64,000 bases of DNA, from contig VDFB02254991.1 of the NCBI GenBank assembly GCA_007258455.2, positions 396,288-460,287 of the forward strand. Reading direction: 5' to 3'. The position numbers were made by a program, and so were the translations under genes. Below the pieces are notes generated by a model, which saw nothing but the letters and a program-made list of their open reading frames with translations, had not been told where the DNA came from and did not search any database. Below are positions 11,849 through 23,959 of this stretch, piece after piece; the stretch's first letter is position 1, and every line of letters begins with the position of its first letter. Origin of the DNA: Sequoia sempervirens. Its lineage: Eukaryota > Streptophyta > Pinopsida > Cupressales > Cupressaceae.

Positions 11849-12658
11849 TGTTGATTATCAAGGGTAAGAAAGCTTCCAATATGGACTTAAATAGGTAGAT
11901 TAACCTTTAGCCTTAGTGTGAAGAAAGAATGAGAGAGAGAGATAGAAGAATCATAGCACATGCAACAACAAATTTACGTGGAGAAACCCCAAAGGGAAAA
12001 AACTCCACCGAAAGAGAGGAAAGTATATTACTAGTATTATGAAATATTACATGCAGCAATAGACTTCTCTTACCATCCTTGTAAAATCCTGCAGCACCTT
12101 GTTACCTTGCAAACCTACAAAATTGAATTGAATAACTCTAGCTCAAGGCCCCTATTTAAAGAGATTTGTGAGGATGAAAACCACCATGGTTTCACCAATA
12201 AATAGGCAGCAATACCACCTAGAAAAACCCATGCCTCCCTTCATGAAATGGTCATGAAATCCTAAAAATAGCTTCTTACAGATGCTCTTACAGCTGTCAT
12301 CTGGCATAACTTATGCATGAGCACCTGGGGTCAAAGATAGCATATTCTGTCATAGGAATCTGTCATACTTGTCATAGGAATCGGTCATACTGTCATAGCA
12401 TCTTATGAAAATTGTCATACATGTCATAGATGCTCTTACAACATCCTAACAACCTCATTCTAGAAGATTCCAAGTGGGATGCCTAGCTATTTTGTCCTTT
12501 TCCTAAATGACAAATGGTAACGGTAACACTACATTTACATTGTCTCTTTCACCACCGTTGGTTAAACGGTTTCACCTCTTATGGGTAAATGTTGAAAAAA
12601 CTTTAGGAGAATAATTAATTAAAGGATTTACAAGGTTGATGGCACCTAAATCCTAACA
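11849..12658 (-). repeat. 3' LTR of copia element B
   Basis: 810 bp, starting TGTTGATTATC and ending CCTAACA on the plus strand. It matches the right LTR apart from the extra tandem copy there. A TATTTAAAG (CTTTAAATA on the minus strand) near 12153-12161 is the probable TATA region. Confidence 0.93.
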
Positions 12659-12669
12659 TTCTCCCACTT
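12659..12669 (-). promoter_or_regulatory. Polypurine tract of element B
   Basis: On the minus strand the sequence immediately before the 3' LTR is AAGTGGGAGAA, a typical plus-strand primer site for reverse transcription. Confidence 0.8.
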
Positions 12670-12717
12670 GACATCATACATTTTAAACTACACCCATAGA
12701 GATACAATTACACATAA

Positions 12718-14109
12718 TTAAGTACAGTGATCAAGGCCCATGGCCTTTCTGCACCAAGAGAACTTTTTTGTGGTGACTGGCTTCATAAGAGAATCTACAA
12801 CATTATCCAAAGTGTCAAGTTTTTCAATCAAGACTTGTCCATTCTCGACCATTTCTCGCACAAAGTGATACTAAACATCAACATGCTTAGTACGAGCATG
12901 ATACATAGGATTTTTAGCCAAACATATGGCACTCTGACTATCACATCCAATCCTCACTATCCTGCAATGAAAACCAATACCATTACCAAGTCTTTGTAAC
13001 CAAACCACCTCCTTAGAGGCATGTGTAGAAGCCATATACTCTGCTTCAGTTGTGGATAAAGCAACTATAGGTTTTCTTTTACTCATCCAACTTACTGTAC
13101 CTCCAAACAAAGTAAACACATAGCCACTAGTGGACCTTCGACTATCCAAGTCAGCTGCCCAATCTGAATCAACCAAACCCTGTATGTCCAATGAATTATC
13201 AACATTGTCAGTACCATGATAAACCAAATAATAATTAGAAGTTCCTCGCAAATATTTAAATACCCTTTTAAAAAAATTCCAATGTTCTTTACTAGGGTTA
13301 GACATAAACCTGCTTAGAACTCCCACTGCTTGCGCTATATCTGGTCTAGTACAAACCATTGCATACATTAAACTACCGAAAACACTAGCATAAGGAACTT
13401 TAGACATTTCATCAATATCATCATCCAATTCAAGACACAAGTCTAAACTTAACTTAGTACTAACAGGAAATGGAATATTTACTGGTTTACAGTCCTGCAT
13501 ATTAAACCTCTGCAAAATAGTGTTAACATACTTACTCTGACTTAACCAAAGCTTTTTGTGAACTCGATCCCTAATGATTTCCATCCCAAGAATATATTTA
13601 GTAGCCCATAAATCTTTCATATCAAATGTGCCAGAAAGTTGAGTTTTAAGTTCCCTAATCATTGCCATATTGTTACCAATGAGCAACATATCATCCACAT
13701 ATAAGACAATAATCAGTATCTGATCATCAATAACTTTAAAATAAACACAATGATCCTCTTCACTTCTAACAAAACCCATCTTTAATGCAAAAGCATCAAA
13801 ATTTTGGTATCACATCCTAGGTGACTGTTTCAAACCATATAGAGATTGTTTTAACCTGCAAACCAAGTGTTCTTTTCCTTTCACAACAAAACCATTAGGT
13901 TGTTGCATATAAATTTCTTCCTCGAGATCCCCATGCAAGAAAGCAGTTTTAACATCCATTTGTTCTATTTCTAAATCATAAGCATCAACAATGGATAAAA
14001 GGAATCTAATAGAAGTTAACTTAGCAACAGGAGAGAATATTTCACCAAAATCAACTCCCTCTCTCTGGGAGTAGCCCTTGGCCACTAATCTGGCCTTGTA
14101 TCGTTCCAA
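12718..14109 (-). pseudogene. Copia reverse transcriptase and RNase H (element B)
   Basis: The product copies element RNA into DNA. Reading down the minus strand, the RT begins with ERYKARLVAKGYSQ, followed by MDVKTAFLHGDL and the catalytic LYVDDM motif (about 13690-13710). RNase H follows with VDSDWA, LSTTEAEYMA and GCDSQSA, giving its D-E-D residues, and then RTKHVDV. The frame is the same as the integrase. Stops interrupt it at about 13810, between the VKTAFLHG part and the YVDD part, and at 12871-12873, where TAG replaces a codon after HVDV. The frame then stays open to TAA at 12718-12720. The large ORF at 12871-13779 is therefore only part of the domain. I infer a recently decayed pol. 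Confidence 0.92.
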
Positions 14110-14304
14110 CTTACCGTTTGCACCAAATTTCTTTTTATATACCCACTTACAACCAATGGCCTTTCTTCCTTTGGGAAAACTAAAAAGATCCCAAGTGTTA
14201 GTTTTTCAAAGACATCATCTCATCCTGCATGGCCTACATCCAAGACTCACATTCTTCTGAAGAGAGAGCCTCCTTGAAAGCTCTAAGTTCATCATCAGTA
14301 CATA

Positions 14305-15516
14305 TCAAAGCAAATTTACGTCAACTAGATTTCGTTGTCTTGTGGACCTTCTCAAAGGTGGAGTAAGAGATTCCTCCTCATGTTCATCCTCATTGTTTTC
14401 AACTTCTTCTGTTACAACAGATTCTTTAGAACTCTCTTCTTCTTCTCCATCTTCTTGTCCATCTCTCTGTTCTTCCACATGTGCATCTTCTTGCTTAGTT
14501 TCAAAATGCACTGTTTTTGACTTTTCCTTTGGTTGCTCATCTTTAGAGTTATCTCTAAATTCCCTAAAAATAACATCTCTATAAAATATCATCTTTCGTG
14601 TTAATGGATTCCAAAGTTTATAACCTTTAATATTTTCACCATAACCTACAAAGATGCATTTATGAGATTTGAGATCCAATTTAGACCACTTCTCTTTAGG
14701 CACGTGAACAAAAGCCTCACAACCAAAGACCCTTAAATGTGAAATGGAAGGATATTTACCTAGCCACATTTTATAAGGTGTTTTATCAACAATAGCTTTA
14801 CAAGGAGATCTGTTAATTAAATAACAAGCAATACCAACAACTTCTGCCCAAAAACATTTATCTAACTTAGCACTACTTAACATGCTCCTAGCTCTTTCCA
14901 TTAATGTATGGTTCATTCTTTCTGCTACCCCATTTTTTTGGGGTGTGTAAGGTGTAGTCTTTTGCCTAAAAATTCCTGCATGTTTGCAAAACTCATCAAA
15001 TTCCTTAGAACAGTATTCACCCCCATTGTCAGATCTCAATAATTTTATCTTATAATCAGTTTGCTTTTCAACCAATGCCTTAAATTCCTTAAATTTGGTG
15101 AAAACTTCAGATTTTGTATGCATAAAATAAATCCAAGTAAATCTTGAGTAATCATCAATGAAGGAAACATAATAGCGTGATCTACTCAAAGAATCTATAT
15201 CCACTGGACCACATACATCCAAATGAATTAGTTCTAACAATCCATTAGCTTTATTAGTTCCTTTAGGAAATGATGACTTGTTTTGTTTACCAAACACACA
15301 ATCCTCACAAAAATCATTTTTACCAATAAAATAGTCAAAAATACTGTCTAGTTTCTTATCAAGTATGGTCCTAAGACCTTTTTCACCAATGTGACCCAAT
15401 CTATGGTGCCACAACATACATGCATTTTTAGTGCTAGTTACAAAAGAGGAGTTACAAAAAGTAGAGGCATGTAATGTAAACAGATTCCCTATCTGAGATC
15501 CTTTAGCAACCACCAA
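14305..15516 (-). pseudogene. Copia integrase (element B)
   Basis: The integrase joins element DNA to the host chromosome. An HHRLGH...CEDC zinc-binding motif (HHCC) appears in the first third. The catalytic residues follow: D in LDVCGP, D in RSDNGGEY, and E in GVAERMN. The C-terminal region holds the copia-typical FGCEAFVHVPK and KCIFVGYGENIKGYKLW blocks, then a very acidic linker and RRSTRQRN just before RT. The frame ends with a stop at 14305. It is offset from the gag-protease frame, with a frameshift around 15490-15516. Confidence 0.93.
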
Positions 15517-15953
15517 CTTCCCCTTACCATCCTACAACCAGACTTGTCAAATGTCACATTCATTCCAGAATCATTCAACTTGGAAACCGAAATTAAACAT
15601 TTTGTAAGTCCTAGAATATGTAAAACATCATCAAGGATTTTAACCCTCCCATCACTGAAACACAACTTTACCTTTCCTTTACCGATAATCTTTTGTGAAC
15701 TGTTTTCACCTATGAAGACCTCTCCTCTGTCATATTCTTTGTATGTAGAAAACCACTCCTTGCGAGGAGTCATATGGAAGGAAGCACTTGAATCAATAAG
15801 CCAAGCATCATTGCAAATTGTGTTAGCTGAAATAATCAAAGCGTCAGAATCGTTGTTATCAGAGGACTTTTCCATGAAGGAATCTACATTCATTTTCTTA
15901 TTTCTACATTCCTTCTTCACATGTCCCCATTTACCACAGTTCCAACACTTCAC
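15489..15953 (-). pseudogene. Zinc knuckle and aspartic protease (element B)
   Basis: CWNCGKWGHVKKEC is a complete C-x2-C-x4-H-x4-C nucleocapsid zinc knuckle. About 45 residues later WLIDSSASFHM gives the protease active site, with DSS where DSG or DSA is more usual. The protease matures the polyprotein. The frame equals that of the upstream gag but is separated from it by a TGA at 15978-15980, and it shifts relative to the integrase at its end. Confidence 0.88.
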
Positions 15954-15977
15954 TTTGCTCTTTCCAAGGGTCTTAGA

Positions 15978-16649
15978 TCATCCTTTAGACTTATCCTTCT
16001 TCTTATCCCCTTTAGGCCCTTTCTCCTTGGGCCTACCTTGCACATGCAAAGCATCTTGGGAGCCACTATGCATGGTCTTCCTCCTCATCTCCTCTGAAAG
16101 AAGTATGGGAATAACATTATCCATCTTAGGTTCTGCACCACCACTTGTTATAACCACAATTAAATTTTCCCAAGATTCTGGCAAAGAGCAAATCAATAGA
16201 ATACATTTATCCTCATCTTCTATTTTAACATCAATAGATGCAAGCTGACTTATAATCAAATTAAAAGCATTCAAATGTTCGACAATAGAATCACCATTCT
16301 TCATCTTTAATGAATATAAACATATTTTGAGATACAAATTGTTAGACAAACTCTTAGTTTGATAGATTTCACCTATCTTCCTCCAAAGCTTGTATGTTGT
16401 GTCTTCTGAAGAGACATTCAGGAAGACAGAATCAGTGAGACACAACTGAATGGTCCCTCGAGCCTTCTTGTCTAACTTCTTCCAATCTTCATCTGACAAG
16501 GTTGAAGTAGATGGCTTCTTATCAATTGAAACTGGTAACCACTGATCTCTCTCCTCAAGGAGATCCTCCACTTTCAACTTCCACATCTTGTAACCAGTTC
16601 CATTGAACTTCTCAATATCTTGATGAGAGGTGGAGGCCATGGTATACAA
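15978..16649 (-). pseudogene. Copia gag capsid (element B)
   Basis: A 223-codon frame with a copia capsid pattern: FNGTGYKMWKLKVEDLL, then LWRKIGEIYQTKSLSNNLYL, then HLNAFNLIISQLASI, and a Lys/Gly-rich tail. It starts about 100 bp downstream of the primer-binding site. The methionine of MASTSHQDIEKFNG, a few codons inside, fits family starts better than the first ATG. A TGA ends it before the zinc knuckle. Confidence 0.9.
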
Positions 16650-16750
16650 TCTTTCACAAATCTACAAAAATCACAACACAAAAGTGCCCACTGCAGCAAA
16701 AACCTTCAACACTTTAAAAGGAAAGCGTCCCTTCCTTAACAGAACCGTTA

Positions 16751-16762
16751 GCTCTGATACCA
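16751..16762 (-). promoter_or_regulatory. Primer-binding site of element B
   Basis: The minus strand reads TGGTATCAGAGC, complementary to the 3' end of initiator tRNA-Met, two bases from the end of the right LTR. This is the usual copia first-strand primer site. Confidence 0.92.
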
Positions 16763-16764
16763 AA

Positions 16765-18177
16765 TGTTGATTATCAAGGTGAAGAAAGCTTGCAATATGA
16801 ACTTAAATAGGTAGATTAACCTTTAGCCTTAGTGTGAAGAAACAATGAGAGAGAGAGAGAGATAGAAGAATCATAGCACATGCAACAACAAATTTACATG
16901 GAGAAACCCCAAAGGGAAAAAACTCCACCACCGAAAGAGAGGAAAGTATATTACTAGTATTATGAAATATTACATGCAGCAATAGACTTCTCTTATCATC
17001 CCTGTAAAATCCTGCAGCACCCTGTTACCTTGCAAACCTGCAAAACTGAATTGAATAACTCTAGCTCAAGGCCCCTATTTAAAGAGATTTGTGAGGATGA
17101 AAACCACCATGGTTTCACCAATAAATAGGCAGCAATACCACCTAGCAAAACCCACGCCTCCCTTCATGAAATGGTCATGAAATCCTAAAAATAGCTTCTT
17201 ACAGATGCTCTTATAGCTGTCATCTGGCATAACTTATGCATGAGCACCTGGGGTCAAAGATAGCATATTCTGTCATAGGAATCGGTCATACTGTCATAGC
17301 ATCTTATGAAAACTGTCATACATGTCATAGATGCTCTTACAACATCCTAACAACCTCATTCTAGAAGATTCCAAGTGGGATGCCTAGCTATTTTGTCCTT
17401 TTCCTAAATGACAAATGGTAATGGTAACACTACATTTACATTGTCTCTTTCACCACCGTTGGTTAAATGAGAGAGAGAGATAGAAGAATCATAGCACATG
17501 CAACAACAAATTTACGTGGAGAAACCCCAAAGGGAAAAAACTCCACCACCGAAAGAGAGGAAAGTATATTATTAGTATTATGAAATATTACATGCAGCAA
17601 GAGACTTCTCTTATCATCCTTGTAAAATCATGCAGTACCCTATTACCTTGCAAACCTGCAAAACTGAATTGAATAACTCTAGCTCAAGGCCCCTATTTAA
17701 AGAGATTTGTGAGGATGAAAACCACCATGGTTTCACCAATAAATAGGCAGCAATACCATCTAGAAAAACCCATGCCTCCCTTCATGAAATGGTCATGACA
17801 TCCTAAAAATAGCTTCTTATAGATGCTCTTATAGTTGTCATAAGGCATAACTTATGCATGAGCACCTGGGGTCAAAGATAGCATATTCTGTCATAGGAAT
17901 TTGTCATACTTTCATAGCATCTTATGACAACTGTCATACATGTCATAGATGCTCTTACAACATCCTAACAACCTCATTCTAGAAGATTCCAAGTGGGACG
18001 CCTAGCTATTTTGTCCTTTTCCTAAATGACAAATGATAACGGTAACACTACATTTACATTGTCTCTTTCACCACTGTTGGTTAAACGGTTTCACCTCTTA
18101 TGGGTAAATGTTGAAAACACTTTAGGAGAATAATTAATTAAAGTATTTACAAGGTTGATGGCACCTAAATCCTAACA
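16765..18177 (-). repeat. 5' LTR of copia element B, with internal duplication
   Basis: 1,413 bp against 810 bp for the other LTR. The excess is a tandem copy of about 605 bp: the block from the (GA)n/ATAGAAGAATCATAGC start near 16850 to GTTGGTTAAA near 17465 repeats from about 17467 to 18072. The promoter-like CTTTAAATA (minus strand) is therefore present twice, at 17076-17084 and 17694-17702. Confidence 0.92.
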
Positions 18178-18264
18178 TAAGGTTTCTAAGGGAAAATTTT
18201 GTAAGGAATTAATTTTGGTATCTATTGATTCACCCCCCTTTTAGTAGATCATTGTGTTCCAACA
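18178..18264 (+). mobile_element. Left LTR remnant of copia element A, second part
   Basis: It continues the LTR interrupted at 11848 and ends GTGTTCCAACA, as A's right LTR does at 57010. The first five bases TAAGG are the duplicated target of element B. Confidence 0.85.
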
Positions 18265-18266
18265 AT

Positions 18267-18278
18267 TGGTATTAGAGC
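18267..18278 (+). promoter_or_regulatory. Primer-binding site of element A
   Basis: TGGTATTAGAGC is one base off the initiator tRNA-Met complement TGGTATCAGAGC. It starts two bases after the left LTR end. Confidence 0.85.
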
Positions 18279-18319
18279 CCTAGGTTCCGTAGGAGAAGCT
18301 TAATCAGCTCGGGTAGATC

Positions 18320-19175
18320 TTGGTGAGTGAACACAATATGGCTAATAAGGAAAGCTCATCTATAGGAGAACCCCTCTTTAATGGATCAGATTATATATGG
18401 TGGAGCTTCAAAATGAAGTTACATTTGGGATCAGTAGCATTTGATGTATGGATGTTAGTGGAATATGGATATACAACTTCTGCTACACCTCCAACTACTT
18501 AGGATGAAAATATGGCATATGAGAACAATGCTAAAGCAATGGATGCAATTATTTGTGGGTTTTCAAGTTCCATATTTTTCAAAGTCATGCATTACCAAAG
18601 TGCACAAGAAGTGTGGAACAAGCTAAAAAGGGTGTATGAAGAAAGTGATGTTGAAGTGCAGTTATTGATTAAGAGATGTCATAGCGAATCTGTAAGCCTT
18701 GATACAAGTGAAGATGAGAAATATACAAGTTGGTTCTCAAGTGAAGCTACAACAAGAGGTGATGACGAAGAAACGTCTACTTTAGGATTAGAGGAGCCTG
18801 ATGAAGTTGAGCTGATTACATCAGGATTTTGAGAAGAGGATCTAGAAAATATAGAGGAAAGCTACCCACTAAAAGTTTTTAGTTTGGTAGAATAATTCCT
18901 ATAGTTGCTAAATGATTTCAAAGTAAAAAGGATAATCCTAAGAAAAAAAGAGGACATTAAGGAGAATGAGAAGGAGGATCTAAATGCAAGTGAAGAAAAA
19001 GGATCATCTAATGTTAGTGGTAGATTAGATAATGAATATGGAAGTTTCTAGGGGATTGACCCATTTCCAACGACCTCTTATGAAGAGAATCATAGGTCTG
19101 ATAAAGATAAAGAGGATGAAACATCCAATCATGAAGAAGATGAAGTGGACCTTGAATTTAAATTCATTTGTGCTC
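18320..19175 (+). pseudogene. Gag N-terminal part of Sirevirus-like copia element A
   Basis: The frame starts near the MANKESSSIG methionine at 18338 and shows PLFNGSDYIWWSFKMKLHL and AQEVWNKLKRVYEESDVEV, the copia gag N-terminal pattern (FDGTNYxxWKxxM ... AKxxWDxL). TAG at 18500-18502 and other stops break it. A central part of the capsid seems to be deleted after the EESDVEV block. The acidic stretch ending at 19175 continues in frame at 51314, after 32 kb of inserted element C. It is a dead copy of a capsid gene. Confidence 0.85.
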
Positions 19176-20746
19176 TGTCGATTCTCTGAATCAATAGATC
19201 AATTGAATCCTCAAGACTTTCCAATTTCCTATGTTTAGATTCAAAACTGGATTTGGCCAATTGATAGGAAATGGAATTAACACACATTTCCCCTACATTT
19301 CAGGCTCTGTATGACCTAGGGGGGTGACCCTTTAGCAACATTTAAATATTTGGACACACAATTAACATGATATTGCTCAACAGATGGTACTAACACATAA
19401 TTATGCTAAGAAACATAAAATATCACTCAACATTGGCAAGACATTGCGTGAATTTCAGAAACTAACATGGAGAACATGGAAGATGCAAATACTCACAAAA
19501 CATAATTGACCAGTGCCAAGAAATGGGCTATGGAGTCATATAACCAACATTTCATCCTACAATGTTGAACATGTTCTGAAGATCTCTGTAAATATTATCA
19601 AATTTTGACAACAAGACTACTGAAGCTTTATTTGCTAACCATTCTTACAAATCCACCTAAAACACAATACTCTTGTCACATTTGTTGAAGCAATTACACC
19701 ATCCCTTGAAACATAGGCAATAATAAATGTGGTTGATATCTATTAAAGCAATTACATCATTTAGAAAATAGAAGGCAACAACTATTGCAACTCAAATGCA
19801 ACAACTGTGCATGAAAAGACTCATATAATCTTTTATTATTGAATCCAAAAGAGCATTACACTTCAGCCATGGAGACAATCAATAGATAAAATAAACATGA
19901 AAGCATAATCCAGAACATAGACACTTTCAGATTAGTGACTTAGTTACGATTCATCCTAGCTTTACAATTCTACCTAGAGATTTTGTCTGACTTGCAAAGC
20001 TTTCAGAAATTGGAACCCCCACAAAATGAGAGAAGAAGAGAATAAAAAGGAAACAAAAAACTCCAGAAGAAGATCTATTTAAGACATCTAGAAGCATCAT
20101 CCATCATTAATCAGCATCAAGCAAAGCCTCTCTCATCTCTCCTCTTTTCAACAGATTTTTCCTCTCAAATCTTCCTTTGTCCAAGTTGTCAAGCAACTAA
20201 AAATTTCTCCATGTGAGGAAATCCAATATTTACCTAGCTGCTAGAAAATATTTTCTTTCCCGTGAAAATTGCCTTTATTTCCCCTATGTCATTTTGTACT
20301 TGAAAATATCTTTGCTTGCCAAAATATGTTATCTCCCCTTTTATTTTTATCTTGTAGATGAAAACAATCCTTTCCTTCGTGAAAACCATTTATCTATGTT
20401 TTTTCCTTTTACTTATTGTGGGTGCATATAATGTTTTAAATATTTTATTTAAAACACTCACTCTAAGCCTTGGTTTCACTTCAAAAGTGAAAACATTTAA
20501 AATTTATTGGAAAAAATATTTTATCTGAGCTTTTACTTTCCTCTCCATATTTTATCTTGCACCTTCATTGGAAATATTCACCTTTCCAATGAAATGAAGC
20601 CTCCTTTAAAAAACTATTGTCGGGAAAATAAAAAGCTTTACCCTTTTTACGTTTTTCCATTGTTTTAAATTTAAAACAATGTAAAACATTTAAAATAAAA
20701 TAAAAGCTTTTAAGATATCAAACCATCAGTGTCTTCATAAAGGTAT
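19176..20746 (-). repeat. Left LTR of element C, part 1
   Basis: 1,571 bp matching 44308-44498 plus 46957-48395 of the right LTR in order. It ends CATAAAGGTAT, where GGTAT (20742-20746) is the target of element D. The small ORFs here occur in both LTR copies but have no recognisable product. Confidence 0.9.
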
Positions 20747-23700
20747 TTTTGCCCAATTTTCACCTACGGGCTAGGTCAATTGGAAAAATTATGTTTCAGA
20801 AGTTCTAAAGGGCCAGGTGGGTCCTTTGCATCAAGGGTTAAATCATGCATTTGGTGCTAGGTCATGAAGAACACAGTTGGAAGGCCTACTTAGATCAAGC
20901 TCAGCATGAAAACCCTCTAAGGAGAGAGTCACCAAGACCTTCAGAATGTCTCACCGACCAAAAAGGGGCTCTTGTTGAGTGAAGGCATCATCACCAAGAG
21001 CTCCGTCTTCGGTCTAAGGTCTCACCGATCGGGTTGAGTCTCGTCGAATAAGGCAGTCTCGGCCAAAGAATGTAGGTATCGACGAAAGGTTTTGCTGAGT
21101 TGGCGATGTCTCCCCGACCAAAGAAAAAGTAAGCTCATCGCCCAAAGGTGGGAGCTTCGCCACAGGGTCTCGCCGAAGTCAAAAGGTCTCCCTGACTATA
21201 AAGGCTCTCGGTGCAGGAGATGGAGTTCGATGAGATGTCTGGGCGAAGCGAGGAAGTCTCAGCGAAGGGTGGCAACGTCGACAGGAGGTCTCCCTGACCT
21301 GAAAAGGTCTCGCCAAAACAAGTTTGGGCTTGGGGAGAGATGAAGATATCGCTGCGAGGTTTCGGCGAATTGAAAAGGTCTCAGTGAAGGGGATTTCACC
21401 GTCGGCATAAGGTTTTCCCCTCGGTGAAACGTCTCACCGACCGGTGGGAGTCTCAACGAATTGAGGAGAGCTCGGGCAGAATGGAGGAGTTTGGCGTGAG
21501 TCCCGACGACAAACAGGTAGTCTGGTTGAAAGACGTGAGTTTGGGGAGACCATAGTGTGCTCAGCAAAGGGTTTGGCCGACAGGCCAAAGTTTCGGTGAC
21601 AAGATAAGAGCTCGGTGAATGGTCATGTTTTCGGGGAGATGTCTCCTCGACCGTGGGTGTCTTTCCGAAACAAAAAGGGAGCTCGGTATAGTGTTTTCCT
21701 TTCACCATGAAGTCTTCTTGACCAATGAGAGTCACACCGAAAGGAATGTTGCGCTCAGGGAAAGGAGCTGAGTTTCACTAAAAGGTCTCACCGACTAAGG
21801 AATGTCTCCCTGACTAAAATGAGCTTTCGCCAAAGCATGGATGCCTTTGATGTAATATGACAGGCTTTGGTATAACGTCTTGCCGAAAGGCTGACGTCTT
21901 GGTGAAAGAAGATTCCATCGACAAGAGGTCTCGCCAATGGGCCAAGGTCTCGCCGAAGTTGTGCCTCACTTTGACTCCTACCAAAGGATATGGGGTCTTG
22001 CCGATATGGGTGACATTGAAATGAACTCGTCAAGAGTTAAAGCCTTCACCATGAAGTCCCGGTGACCAAATGATGTCTCACCGAAGGCCAGGGGTCCCGC
22101 CAAGGAAAGTCATATGGGTGAGAGTCTTGTTGACTCGATAAGGTCTCACTGAAAGCAAGTTGAGCTCGCCAACAGTTGAAGACTTCGCCCTGAGGTCCTG
22201 TTGACACGTGAAGGTCTTGGCGATACAGGAGTCATCGGCAGAGGTCTAACCCACTAGCAGAAGGTCTCCCCGACATGAGTGACATCGGTGTAGCGCCCGA
22301 CCGTCAGAGTGATGTCTTACCGACATGATGTGGTCTAAGCGATGGAAAGCGATATCGGCATGACTAATGAAGCCACTATGACCTCTTGTCGATGAAGGTT
22401 TCTCTTGATGAAGCAAAATGAAATGAGCTCTCACTGGAGCAAGCAGGCCTCACTGAGAGTCTTGCCGACCCGATAGGGTCTCAACAAAGAATGCAAAGCT
22501 CGGGTAGAGAAAAATGCATCGGGGTGACATCAGCAGACTCTTGTCGATATGGTTTGTAATATTAAGTTCGAGGAGACTTCAGGAGGAGTTTTTACACTTG
22601 GTATGATGTCTTACTGACAGGTTGTAGTCTCGATGACATCTTGTGCATCGATATGACCCCTGAGAGCTCGCCATGAAATCTTCTTGACTTGCTGATGTCT
22701 CACCGAAAGACATGTTGAGCTCGATGGAGTGGAGTGCATTCGGGGTGACATCAATATACCTTCACCGATAGAGGATGAGAAGAGTTCACCATGTTGTTTG
22801 GCTGAACACAATTGTCTTGGTGACCATAGAGGCGATATCGGTATGATTTTTGGGCTCGATAAGAACTCTCATCGACAGTTCCATGTTATGCTGATGGTTC
22901 CAGGAGGATTTAATCGCATCGGTGAGACACTTCCAGTGTCTCGCCGAGATGCGAATCTACAAGAGGATTTTTTGACCGCCCAAAAAATCTACGTGGAGTT
23001 TACTTGACCAATTAGAGAGATCTGAAAGTGAGCCGTGGCAGTCTAACCAGGATGAAGAACATCAACGAAATGAAAAGCAACGTGTATTTGTTCTAAGCTC
23101 AGGAGCATTCAAAGTGCTCGGCCGAAGAGGTTCAAGGTGGACACGATACCAGGAAATAAATGTGGTGGTTGCAGAAAGATCTGAAGAAGGTTTCTCTAGG
23201 GAATGACTCTTCATCGACACGAACACGCAGGGTGCAGCATTAAATTCAATCAAAAGATCTAGGGAGAGATCTATCCCGAGGCCTGATATTTTGTAAGCCC
23301 TAAGGGGCTGACACATTTTGATATATAAGGAATTTTTTTCCTTTTTGCAAATAGTTCAGATTATACACTTTGAAGAGTTAGTGATTTTTATCAATCCTTT
23401 CTCGACTAAATGTATGTTTTGTAACTCAACTGGAATCTGGAATACAACACAGAGTTTACCTTGGAAGCTAGTGTTCATGTTTGTACTACTCTCATTTTTG
23501 TATTTCTCTTTTGATTATGCAAGTCTTTAACTATGTTTTATTAGTCTACATTCATACCTTAAAGCCGTGAAATTTATCTTTCCCTCCTAAGATGTGTATG
23601 TAGATCGAGCCTAGTAAGATTGATGCATAGATCTAAAAGAGGCTATGTTGAGTATGTGAAACAGTTGAAGTTAAGTTTCCAAGTGTATGTTCATCTTGTT

Positions 23701-23937
23701 TTCATTTCATAATTCCTCATCAATTCAGTGTATCACCATAGTTTAGTTTCATTTGTATGCTTTCCTTCTCCTTTTACCCCTATAGAATCAGTAGTTTAGG
23801 TGACACCAAAGGAAGCCAGCCTTCTCCGGAGGTTCATTTCAGCTTCAGGAGACCCACAACCTTGAAATGATCCCATGTTTCCCTAGAAAGCTCCGTTTTC
23901 ATAACTCTACAAAGGGTGCAATTTCTAGGTGATAACA
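20747..23937 (+). repeat. 5' LTR of gypsy element D
   Basis: 3,191 bp, matching 30432-33597 along its length. Much of it (about 20930-22990) consists of degenerate copies of a G-G-T-C-T-C-(G/A/C)-C-C-G-A motif. It ends TAGGTGATAACA at 23937, followed four bases later by the primer site. The minus-strand ORFs inside (for example 21259-21735) follow from the motif repetition and are not called as genes. Confidence 0.93.
23322..23328 (+). promoter_or_regulatory. Putative TATA box of element D 5' LTR
   Basis: TATATAA follows the conserved GCCCTAAGGGGCTGACACA block just after the motif-rich part of the LTR. The 3' LTR has the same sequence at 32998-33004. It is the best TATA candidate in either copy. 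Confidence 0.6.
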
Positions 23938-23941
23938 GTTC

Positions 23942-23959
23942 TGGCACGCCCGGTGGGAC
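23942..23959 (+). promoter_or_regulatory. Primer-binding site of element D
   Basis: TGGCACGCCCGGTGGGAC starts four bases after the LTR end and begins TGG, the complement of a tRNA 3' CCA. The matching tRNA was not identified. A second TTGGCGACTCTG stretch near 24035 resembles another primer-site type but lies too far from the LTR. Confidence 0.8.

Larger units (their letters stand above)
11849..18177 (-). mobile_element. Copia LTR retrotransposon B, nearly complete
   Basis: A 6.3-kb element with an 810-bp left LTR and a 1,413-bp right LTR, both TGTTGATTATC...CCTAACA. The target duplication TAAGG lies at 11844-11848 and 18178-18182. Domain order on the minus strand is gag, zinc knuckle, protease, integrase, reverse transcriptase, RNase H. 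Integrase before RT defines the Ty1/copia superfamily. An initiator tRNA-Met primer site abuts the right (5') LTR and a polypurine tract abuts the left (3') LTR. Frames are broken by a few stops and one shift, so this copy is not autonomous. It is inserted in the left LTR of element A. Confidence 0.95.

Noticed and set aside
15544..16248. 234-codon plus-strand ORF opposite the copia gag and protease
   Set aside because: It is the antisense shadow of the real minus-strand gag-protease, which has clear motifs.
20213..20431. Paired ORFs shared between 20213-20431 and 47864-48082 as a duplicated small gene
   Set aside because: Both lie at the same place in the two LTRs of element C. The similarity is LTR identity, not gene conservation.
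20930..22990. Regularly spaced motif array in the LTR as a CRISPR-like array
   Set aside because: The motif is short and degenerate, the spacing is irregular, no cas genes are present, and the setting is a plant retrotransposon LTR.
21092..23007. Numerous short ORFs on both strands of the element D LTRs
   Set aside because: They arise from repetition of the GTCTC-CCGA motif. The two LTR copies differ by frame-breaking changes and no domain is visible.
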